NCBI GenBank assembly: GCA_044464175.1 | Contig: JBIQLO010000215.1 | Span: forward strand, 1 to 6,486 | Direction: 5' to 3' | DNA length: 6,486 bases | Origin: JBIQLO01 sp044464175 | GTDB lineage: Bacteria > Planctomycetota > Phycisphaerae > Tepidisphaerales > Tepidisphaeraceae | Shown here: positions 1 through 4,104 of the stretch, piece by piece | How positions within the stretch are numbered: position 1 is the first letter of the stretch | Layout of the letters: every line of letters begins with the position of its first letter | Made by a program: the position numbers and the translations under genes | Notes under the pieces: generated by a model | What the model saw: the letters and a program-made list of their open reading frames with translations, nothing else | The model's database searches: none | Told to the model about the DNA's origin: nothing

Positions 1-101
1 TGGGCGGGGTCCATGCGCCACCAGGAGATGGCGGCGGCGATGACGGCCAGGGCGATCAGGCCTGTGAGGAGTTTGCCGAGGATGGATTGGAGGAGGTCCA
101 T
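1..101 (-). CDS. N-terminus of a membrane protein, cut by the left window edge
   Basis: On the minus strand an ATG at 101-99 opens a frame that stays open to the window edge (33 complete codons). It reads MDLLQSILGKLLTGLIALAV and continues IAAAISWWRMDPA. Residues 9-28 form a clear hydrophobic helix of Leu, Ile, Ala and Val closed by two Trp and an Arg. This looks like an N-terminal membrane anchor or an uncleaved signal anchor. Codons are GC-rich at the third position, as in the other backbone genes here. There is no strong Shine-Dalgarno upstream, only a GTAAAG-like stretch. The gene diverges from the toxin-antitoxin cassette, with a 58-base intergenic region holding the shared palindrome. 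Too little is visible to name a family. Confidence 0.72.
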   Translation of the reverse strand, partial: MDLLQSILGKLLTGLIALAVIAAAISWWRMDPA

Positions 102-102
102 G

Positions 103-132
103 TTGCTTTACGTCCATTGGATGGTATATACT
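103..132 (+). promoter_or_regulatory. Predicted sigma70-type promoter of the toxin-antitoxin cassette
   Basis: TTGCTT (103-108) as -35 and TATACT (127-132) as -10 are separated by 18 bases. The -10 matches TATAAT at five of six positions and the -35 begins with TTG. The expected start near 139 would give a leader of about 20 bases before the antitoxin ATG at 160. The -10 lies inside the palindrome at 124-142, as expected for an autoregulated TA operon. This is prediction by eye only. Confidence 0.5.
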
Positions 133-142
133 TCGTGTATAC
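124..142. promoter_or_regulatory. Palindromic putative operator of the TA cassette
   Basis: GTATATA (124-130) and TGTATAC (136-142) form a 7-base inverted repeat with one mismatch around CTTCG. It overlaps the predicted -10 of the antitoxin gene and lies between two divergent genes. Type II antitoxins of the AbrB/MazE fold usually bind palindromes of this AT-rich kind in their own promoter and repress transcription with the toxin as co-repressor. That role is inferred from position and symmetry. The site could also affect the divergent membrane-protein gene at 1-101. Confidence 0.55.
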
Positions 143-159
143 GAGCAAGGAAATTTTTT

Positions 160-387
160 ATGATTAAGAATCTGATTAAACATGGTAACAGCTTGGCGCT
201 GGTTCTGGACAAGCCTATTTTGGACATGCTCCGGATTTCGGCCGATACGCCATTGGAGTTGACCAACAACGGCGACCTGTTGCTGATTTCGCCCATCCGG
301 GATCGATCACGGCAAAAAAAGCTTCGGGCTTCACTGAACAAAATCAATCGCAAGTTCGGCAGTGATCTCAAACGCCTGGCGGAATGA
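160..387 (+). CDS. AbrB/MazE-type antitoxin of a Doc toxin
   Basis: This 75-residue protein opens MIKNLIKHGNSLALVLDKPI. That is the start of a SpoVT-AbrB swapped-hairpin DNA-binding domain (about residues 2-48), with the family's typical HGNS-A-V--P pattern followed by a Glu-Leu and a Leu-Leu-Ile-Ser strand. The basic C-terminal tail (about 50-75, ending RKFGSDLKRLAE) is the part expected to bind and neutralise the toxin. The frame extends upstream to 13, but ATG 160 is chosen because AAGGA lies about 9 bases before it and the domain begins exactly there. The toxin gene follows 24 bases downstream. The protein probably represses its own promoter through the palindrome at 124-142. GC is about 53%, lower than the backbone genes. 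Doc is classically paired with Phd; an AbrB-type partner is a known variant. Confidence 0.92.
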   Translation: MIKNLIKHGNSLALVLDKPILDMLRISADTPLELTNNGDLLLISPIRDRSRQKKLRASLNKINRKFGSDLKRLAE

Positions 388-411
388 CGCACGACGCCGG
401 AATTTCTCCAG

Positions 412-777
412 ATGGCGGATGTCCTGACTCTACACACCGACCAAATCAAACGGTATGGCGGAGAACCCGGCATACGGGACATCGGTCTTTTGGAATCAGC
501 CGTAACCCAGCTGCAAATGGAATTCGGCGGCGCATTTCTGCACGATTTTCCGTATGAAATGGCGGCGGCGTATTTATTCCATATTGTGGAAAATCACCCG
601 TTCGTTGATGGCAACAAGCGCGCCGGGGCCGTCGCAGCGCTGGTGTTTCTCGATTTCAACGGCGCGGAGTTGGATATTCCTGAAGGGGAACTATATGACC
701 TGACAATGGCGGTCGCCCGCGGGGAGGCGGATAAAAAGCGGATTGCCGAATTTTTCGCGCAGCATGCCCGAGGGTAA
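412..777 (+). CDS. doc: Doc-family (death-on-curing) toxin, Fic fold
   Basis: This 121-residue protein carries the Doc signature HPFVDGNKR at residues 62-70. In classical Fic AMP transferases the motif ends GNGR. The Lys in place of the second Gly is the Doc version, which in phage P1 Doc phosphorylates and inactivates elongation factor EF-Tu. Other family landmarks are the RYGG-PG-RD-GLLESA segment (14-30), the MAAAYLFHIVENHPF helix leading into the motif (50-64) and a C-terminal helix ending AEFFAQHA. The start is ATG 412. It lacks a good Shine-Dalgarno and lies 24 bases after the antitoxin stop, so translation is probably coupled. The protein lacks the usual first eight or so residues. The codons just upstream (388-411), in the same frame, encode what looks like that missing part (see findings). 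The toxin looks catalytically intact. Confidence 0.93.
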   Translation: MADVLTLHTDQIKRYGGEPGIRDIGLLESAVTQLQMEFGGAFLHDFPYEMAAAYLFHIVENHPFVDGNKRAGAVAALVFLDFNGAELDIPEGELYDLTMAVARGEADKKRIAEFFAQHARG

Positions 778-801
778 TTTCCATGGAACGGAAGACGGGT
801 T

Positions 802-823
802 CCGCCGACGAAGGTGTCGGCGG
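802..823 (+). terminator. Hairpin after the toxin gene, possible terminator
   Basis: CCGCCGAC (802-809) and GTCGGCGG (816-823) are perfect inverted repeats around a six-base loop, 24 bases past the doc stop. The T-run is displaced and short (TTTT at 838-841, within the end of the convergent gene). It is therefore a weak intrinsic terminator at best. A direct repeat, GCGGCACTT, occurs at 820-828 and 831-839. Confidence 0.45.
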
Positions 824-839
824 CACTTGAGCGGCACTT

Positions 840-2093
840 TTATTCCTCCAGGTGCTCGGCGGGGATGACGCGGAAGACTTCCTCGGAGCTGGTTTCGCCG
901 CGGGCGACCTTCAGGAGGGCGGCCTGGCGGAAGCTGGGCATCTTTTCGGCGACCATCTGATCGCGGAGGGCGCTGACGGGCTGGCCTTCGGAGATCAACT
1001 GGCGGATGGCGCGGGTGACGGTGAGGACCTCGAAGACGCCGGTGCGGCCGGCGTACCCTTCATTGCCGCATTCTTCGCAGCCTTTGGGGGCGTAGAGGGT
1101 TTTGCCTTCGTTGGGCGCCAGCCAGGGGCGAACCTCGGCGAAAGTTTCGGGGGCGTCGGTGAGGTCGAAGCTGGTTTTGCACCTGGGGCAGAGGGTGCGG
1201 ACCAGGCGCTGGGAGATGACGCCTTTGAGCGCGGTGGAGAGGAAGTGGGTGTTGGCGCCCAGGTGCTGCATGGACTGGACGGCGTGGGCGGCCGAGGGGG
1301 CGTGGATGGTGGCGAAGACCATCTGGCCGGAATTGGCGGCGTGGACGGCGGTCTTGGCGGTTTCGACGTCGCGGATTTCGCCGACCATGATGACGTCGGG
1401 GCTCTGACGCATGACGGAACGCAGCAGCTCGGAGAAGGTGAGGCCGACGGCGGGGTTGACCTGGGACTGGCGCAGGCCGTCGATGGAATATTCGATGGGA
1501 TCCTCGATGGTGTTGATCTTGCGGCTGCCGTCGTGAAGGTGGGAGAGGCAGGCGTACATGGTGGCGGTTTTGCCGGCGCCGGTGGGGCCGCACAGGAGAA
1601 TCATGCCACCGGGGCTCTGGAGCATGCCGGTGAGGGCGTCAAGCTGGTCGGGAAAGAGGCCGAGGCCGGCCAGGGACATCAGGCCGCCGCCGCGGTCGAG
1701 GATTCGGATGGCGAAATCCTCCCCGTGCAGGGTGGGGATCATGTTGATGCGGAGGTCGACGGAGCGGTCGGGCAGTTCGTGGATCCAGCGGCCGTCGAGG
1801 GGTCGGCGGCGCTCGTTGAGGTCCATGCCGGCCTGGGCCTTGAGGGTGGACATGACCTTTTTACCCAGCTCCGGGGGGAGGATGCAGATGGGGCGGATCA
1901 TCCCCATGGCGCGGACCTGAGCGGCGACGTGCTGCTCGTTGGTGGCCAGAAACAGGTCGCTGGCGCCGAGCTGGACGGCGTGCTCGATGAGGGCGTCCAT
2001 CGCCTTTTCGGGGGTGGCGCGGGTCAGGTCGAGCAGCTGGGACCGTTCGGGGGCGGCTTCAGCGCGTTTGGGCTGGGTAAGCATCTGAATCAT
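840..2093 (-). CDS. GspE/PilB-type secretion/pilus ATPase, short form
   Basis: This is a hexameric AAA-like motor ATPase of the type II secretion/type IV pilus assembly class, 417 residues. Residues about 28-135 form the N2 domain (ASDLFL, then ERRRPLDGRW). The catalytic domain shows Walker A GPTGAGKT (169-176), an Asp box NTIEDPIEY (194-202), Walker B VIMVGEIRD (234-242) and a His box around ATIHA (261-265). Two zinc-binding pairs, CPRC (302-305) and CEEC (339-342), are typical of GspE/PilB and absent from PilT. The N1 domain that docks PilB/GspE to the inner membrane platform is missing, since family members are usually 500-600 residues. A TTG at 2108 would add five residues, but ATG 2093 is better: GGAG lies six bases before it and it starts one base after the upstream STAS stop. 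No pilin or platform gene is visible nearby. Confidence 0.94.
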   Translation of the reverse strand: MIQMLTQPKRAEAAPERSQLLDLTRATPEKAMDALIEHAVQLGASDLFLATNEQHVAAQVRAMGMIRPICILPPELGKKVMSTLKAQAGMDLNERRRPLDGRWIHELPDRSVDLRINMIPTLHGEDFAIRILDRGGGLMSLAGLGLFPDQLDALTGMLQSPGGMILLCGPTGAGKTATMYACLSHLHDGSRKINTIEDPIEYSIDGLRQSQVNPAVGLTFSELLRSVMRQSPDVIMVGEIRDVETAKTAVHAANSGQMVFATIHAPSAAHAVQSMQHLGANTHFLSTALKGVISQRLVRTLCPRCKTSFDLTDAPETFAEVRPWLAPNEGKTLYAPKGCEECGNEGYAGRTGVFEVLTVTRAIRQLISEGQPVSALRDQMVAEKMPSFRQAALLKVARGETSSEEVFRVIPAEHLEE

Positions 2094-2094
2094 G

Positions 2095-2448
2095 TCATTC
2101 TCCGGCAATCATTTTCTGGGCGGTCTGTTCGTTGTCGGCCATGGCGATGGCCTTGCCGATGTGCAGGAGGTCCAGGACCTGCCTGACGCGGGGCTGGATG
2201 GAATGGGGGATCATCCGACCGCCGCTCTGCTTGAAGGTCTTGTTAGAGTCAATGAGCCAGCCGATGGCGGCCGAGTCGATGAAGGTGACGCGGCTCATGT
2301 CCAGGAGGACCTGGTTGGTGGCCCAGGCGGGGCCAAGAACGCTTTCGAAGGCGTTGTTGGCGCCCTGGACATCGGCCATGGTGACCATTCCGTCGGCGGC
2401 CAGGCAGACGAATCCCCCTTTATCGATACGGGCCAGTGAGAGTTTCAT
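2095..2448 (-). CDS. STAS-domain protein, anti-sigma-factor-antagonist type
   Basis: This 117-residue single STAS domain belongs to the SpoIIAA/RsbV class. The key stretch DMSRVTFIDSAAIGWLIDSN (50-69) matches the family strand-turn-helix, with Ser59 (IDSAAIG) at the position of the phosphorylatable serine of SpoIIAA. Such proteins act as switch partners of serine kinases of the RsbW/SpoIIAB type and of PP2C phosphatases; neither is present here. The start is uncertain. ATG codons occur at 2460, 2451 and 2448. AGGAGG (2457-2452) precedes the last one by only three bases, while the longest form would translate AGGAGG as Arg-Arg and has no ribosome site, so 2448 is preferred. The stop lies one base before the ATPase ATG, giving a tight two-gene operon in which this gene is first. 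A role in controlling the ATPase is inference from that linkage. Confidence 0.93.
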   Translation of the reverse strand: MKLSLARIDKGGFVCLAADGMVTMADVQGANNAFESVLGPAWATNQVLLDMSRVTFIDSAAIGWLIDSNKTFKQSGGRMIPHSIQPRVRQVLDLLHIGKAIAMADNEQTAQKMIAGE

Positions 2449-2492
2449 CATCCTCCTCATCGGCCAGATGAGGGGGTGGATTTGGGGAAATA

Positions 2493-2505
2493 GGAAAAAT
2501 TTTCC
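2493..2505. promoter_or_regulatory. AT-rich palindrome upstream of the STAS-ATPase operon
   Basis: GGAAAAATTTTCC is a perfect six-base inverted repeat around one central base. It lies about 45 bases upstream of the STAS start, in the only AT-rich island of the leader and just past the terminator of the neighbouring gene. Position and symmetry suggest an operator or promoter element of the STAS-ATPase operon. No convincing -35/-10 pair was found around it. Confidence 0.35.
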
Positions 2506-2515
2506 GAAGAGGGGG

Positions 2516-2553
2516 AAAAAAAAGGCGCGCCATCCTGTGGGGGATGACGCGCC
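2516..2553 (-). terminator. Strong Rho-independent terminator of the Gly/Ser-rich lipoprotein gene
   Basis: Read on the minus strand, GGCGCGTCATCC (2553-2542), loop CCCACA and GGATGGCGCGCC (2535-2524) form a 12-base-pair stem with a single G-U pair. Eight T follow directly (2523-2516). It starts about 24 bases after the stop of the lipoprotein gene at 2577, so it ends that transcript and insulates the STAS-ATPase operon. Confidence 0.9.
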
Positions 2554-2576
2554 TGCACGGAGGAATCAAACGAAAG

Positions 2577-3077
2577 TCAGTCCTGCATGCCGCCGCCGGT
2601 TGAGCCGGAGCCACCGCCCGTGGTGCCGGAGCCGCCGCCTGTGTTGCCTGAGCCACCGCCGGTAGAGCCGCTGTTGGTGCCGGTGTTGTTGTTGTTGGTG
2701 CCGGTGGAGCCGGAATTGGCGCCGTTGCCGGCGCCGTTGTTCATGTCGCTGCCGGACTGGTTGCCGGGCTGGGTGCGCTGGTTGTTTTGGTTACGGTACA
2801 TGTTGTCCTGCTGGGTGCGATTCTGGTTGCCGCCGGGGTAGGCGGTGCCGCCCTGGTCATAGGTGCCCGAGGAATTCATGCCGGCGCCGTTGTTGGGGGT
2901 GCCGGAGTTGTAACCGCCGCTGTTATAGCGGCCGGAGTCCTGGCCGGTGGTGTCCATGGTACCGGAGGTGTTTCGCCCCTGGTCATTGGGGGATTGGCCG
3001 TTTTCGGCGCATCCGTAAAAGGCCGCGCTGCCGATCGCCAGTGCCGCGGCGGCCACGATGGGAGTGATAGAACGCAT
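2577..3077 (-). CDS. Low-complexity Gly/Ser/Asn/Thr-rich putative lipoprotein
   Basis: This 166-residue protein has an N-terminal export signal: MRS, a hydrophobic stretch (about residues 5-20, Ile, Val, Ala, Leu), then FYGC with Cys23 as probable lipidation site. The -3 to -1 residues F-Y-G are an imperfect lipobox, so plain signal-peptidase cleavage is possible. Everything after Cys23 is hydrophilic and disordered, with many Asn, Gly, Ser, Thr and Gln and no hydrophobic core. The C-terminal part is a heptad repeat of the type GSGxTGG (about 137-163). The start is ATG 3077, with AGGAG seven bases upstream. A very strong terminator follows, which supports a real and separately expressed gene. 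It resembles cell-surface or periplasmic low-complexity lipoproteins, but no family or function can be named. Confidence 0.85.
   Translation of the reverse strand: MRSITPIVAAAALAIGSAAFYGCAENGQSPNDQGRNTSGTMDTTGQDSGRYNSGGYNSGTPNNGAGMNSSGTYDQGGTAYPGGNQNRTQQDNMYRNQNNQRTQPGNQSGSDMNNGAGNGANSGSTGTNNNNTGTNSGSTGGGSGNTGGGSGTTGGGSGSTGGGMQD
2593..2676. repeat. Four degenerate 21-base tandem units inside the lipoprotein gene
   Basis: Units start at 2593, 2614, 2635 and 2656, each opening CCGCC and carrying GCC-GAGCC-like ends. They encode the seven-residue Gly/Ser/Thr repeat at the C-terminus on the minus strand. Differences are mostly at third codon positions or in the one variable residue. That suggests an old in-frame expansion kept at protein level; length variation between strains is likely. 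Confidence 0.75.
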
Positions 3078-3290
3078 AGGAGAGCTCCTAGCTGAAGACT
3101 GGCGGGTTACCGGCGGCCGCGCCGCACGCGCATTGCCCGATTGCGGCGGTGCATTGCAAAGATCGCGCCGGAGGCGGAGAAAAGCGCTGGTGAAGCGATA
3201 GGGAAACGGCAGGTCGGCTGAGACTGGTATGTTGGGTGGGGAAGTGTGACAGATCGTCGCAGACTGGGCCGAAGCGGGGTTGGGGGGAGT
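3078..3290. other. Intergenic stretch between the two lipoprotein genes
   Basis: These 213 bases hold the leader of the lipoprotein gene at 2577-3077 at their left end, including AGGAG-AG-CTCCT (3079-3090). That is a short inverted repeat overlapping the ribosome site. No convincing promoter pair, hairpin terminator, RNA gene or supported ORF was found. A plus-strand open stretch (3096-3218) has no ATG or GTG start. Confidence 0.5.
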
Positions 3291-3494
3291 TCAGCGCGGA
3301 TGGGCCGCGCCGCGGCCGACCCAGCCGGCGGGGGCGCCGGCCCCGGGGCCGGGGAGGGAGAGGGAATCGTTGCCGCGGTCGGACCAGATGGTGCCGGGGC
3401 TGTGGTTGTCGCGGTCGCAGCCGCCCAAGAGGGGGGCGGCCCCGGCCAGCAGGGCCAGGAGCAGGAGATATGGCCAAGGATTGGGCTTGCGCAT
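3291..3494 (-). CDS. Very small putative lipoprotein
   Basis: This 67-residue frame starts at ATG 3494. It begins MRKPNPWPYLLLLALLAGAA and then PLLGGC: a basic n-region, a Leu-rich h-region and a canonical lipobox LGGC with Cys26. The mature part is about 41 residues, polar then Gly/Ala/Pro-rich, ending GAAHPR. A complete lipoprotein signal at the exact start of a frame is unlikely by chance, and it is the main evidence. There is no Shine-Dalgarno. A possible promoter (TTGTCC 3531-3526, 18 bases, CATACT 3507-3502) would start transcription at about the ATG, consistent with leaderless translation. Other frames are open here because of high GC, so a spurious call remains possible. Function is unknown. 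Confidence 0.58.
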   Translation of the reverse strand: MRKPNPWPYLLLLALLAGAAPLLGGCDRDNHSPGTIWSDRGNDSLSLPGPGAGAPAGWVGRGAAHPR

Positions 3495-3501
3495 AAAATG
3501 G

Positions 3502-3531
3502 AGTATGCAGTGTCCGGATCAAGCTGGACAA
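3502..3531 (-). promoter_or_regulatory. Candidate promoter of the small lipoprotein gene
   Basis: On the minus strand TTGTCC (3531-3526) and CATACT (3507-3502) are separated by 18 bases, each matching four of six consensus positions. Transcription would begin about 3496-3494, at the ATG. The match is weak and read by eye. Confidence 0.3.
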
Positions 3532-3650
3532 GGTGAAAAATGGCAGGTGGGGGCACAGATCAAATAGACGCGGGGGAAATGACGATTTTTGGGAAAGGAG
3601 TCCAGGCGTCCGCCGACGGTTGACGATACGGCGGGCAGGGAGCTGATTTC

Positions 3651-4004
3651 ATGGTCAAGACTTGCTGTCATTGCGGACGGGATGTGAGCGGGCACACGCG
3701 GTTCAAGGACAGCCGCGGGTACTGGTGCAAGGACTGCCACAAGGCAGACAAAGAGGCGCTTGGGGAGGCCAAGTGCCGTTCGTGCGGGCGGACGTTCCCG
3801 AAGGAGAAGCTGATCGACATCGACGGCAAGAAGTACTGCGCCACGTGCGACAAGGACCGGCAGAAGAAGATGATGGAAAACCTGCAGCGGCAGGCGACCA
3901 AGGCGGGGTACTGGAAGACGGAATGGAAGAGCGTTCAGCGGGTGCTGATCATCATGGGGATTCTGCTGGCGATCATTTTGTTGAGCTGGTTCAAGATTCT
4001 GTAG
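3651..4004 (+). CDS. Tail-anchored protein with two tandem zinc-ribbon modules
   Basis: This 117-residue protein has two cysteine modules of identical geometry: C5-x2-C8-x17-C26-x2-C29 and C42-x2-C45-x17-C63-x2-C66. Each four-Cys set should hold one zinc ion, in a treble-clef or LIM-like fold. An extra Cys6 and His7 sit in the first knuckle. A basic and amphipathic linker follows (67-95, with KKMMENLQRQATK), then one hydrophobic helix (98-115, VLIIMGILLAIILLSWF) at the very C-terminus. The predicted topology is a tail-anchored inner-membrane protein with both zinc modules in the cytoplasm. ATG 3651 has AGGGAG eight bases upstream, a good ribosome site. It stands alone, converging on the hydrolase gene. 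Function is unknown; protein-protein or nucleic-acid contact at the membrane is a guess from the fold. Confidence 0.9.
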   Translation: MVKTCCHCGRDVSGHTRFKDSRGYWCKDCHKADKEALGEAKCRSCGRTFPKEKLIDIDGKKYCATCDKDRQKKMMENLQRQATKAGYWKTEWKSVQRVLIIMGILLAIILLSWFKIL

Positions 4005-4046
4005 AAACGGGATTGTAGGATTTTGAGGCGGCGGCTCCCGGGTTTT

Positions 4047-4060
4047 TGGAAGCGCTTCCT
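4047..4060. promoter_or_regulatory. LacI/cre-like palindrome
   Basis: TGGAAGCGCTTCCT contains the perfect 12-base palindrome GGAAGCGCTTCC. It fits the cre/LacI-family pattern TGNAANCGNTNNCA at all fixed positions but the last. It lies 45 bases beyond the stop of the glycoside-hydrolase gene, between convergent genes, so a promoter role is not evident. It may simply be a hairpin at the transcript ends. Confidence 0.3.
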
Positions 4061-4065
4061 CCCTG

Positions 4066-4095
4066 CCCTGCCCCGTTGCGCAAAGCGGGGGAGGG
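4066..4095. terminator. Hairpin between convergent genes, possible bidirectional terminator
   Basis: CCCTGCCCCG (4066-4075) pairs with CGGGGGAGGG (4086-4095) with one mismatch, around the loop TTGCGCAAAG, which itself contains the palindrome TTGCGCAA. It lies between the zinc-ribbon stop at 4004 and the hydrolase stop at 4105. There is no adjacent long T-run on either strand, so termination is presumed only from position. Confidence 0.4.
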
Positions 4096-4104
4096 GGAAA
4101 CCGG

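Noticed and set aside
13..159. Upstream extension of the antitoxin frame
   Set aside because: It overlaps the divergent membrane-protein gene, the promoter and the operator. The AbrB domain starts exactly at ATG 160, which has a ribosome site.
852..2186. Long plus-strand open frame (444 residues) opposite the ATPase gene
   Set aside because: Its translation is low-complexity Gly/Ala/Asp/Glu-rich, with no domain. It is the expected antisense shadow of a high-GC gene, and the minus-strand ATPase has all family motifs.
2594..2676. CRISPR-like tandem repeat
   Set aside because: The units are contiguous 21-base in-frame coding repeats without spacers.
3096..3218. Plus-strand open stretch encoding a basic segment ending IAKIAPEAEKSAGEAIGKRQ
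   Set aside because: It looks coding-like, but between stop codons at 3093 and 3219 there is no ATG or GTG start and no ribosome site.
3107..3556. Minus-strand frames of about 150 residues overlapping the small lipoprotein gene
   Set aside because: Pro/Ala/Ser/Arg-rich translations without signal or domain. The lipoprotein signal in the third frame is the only meaningful coding sign.
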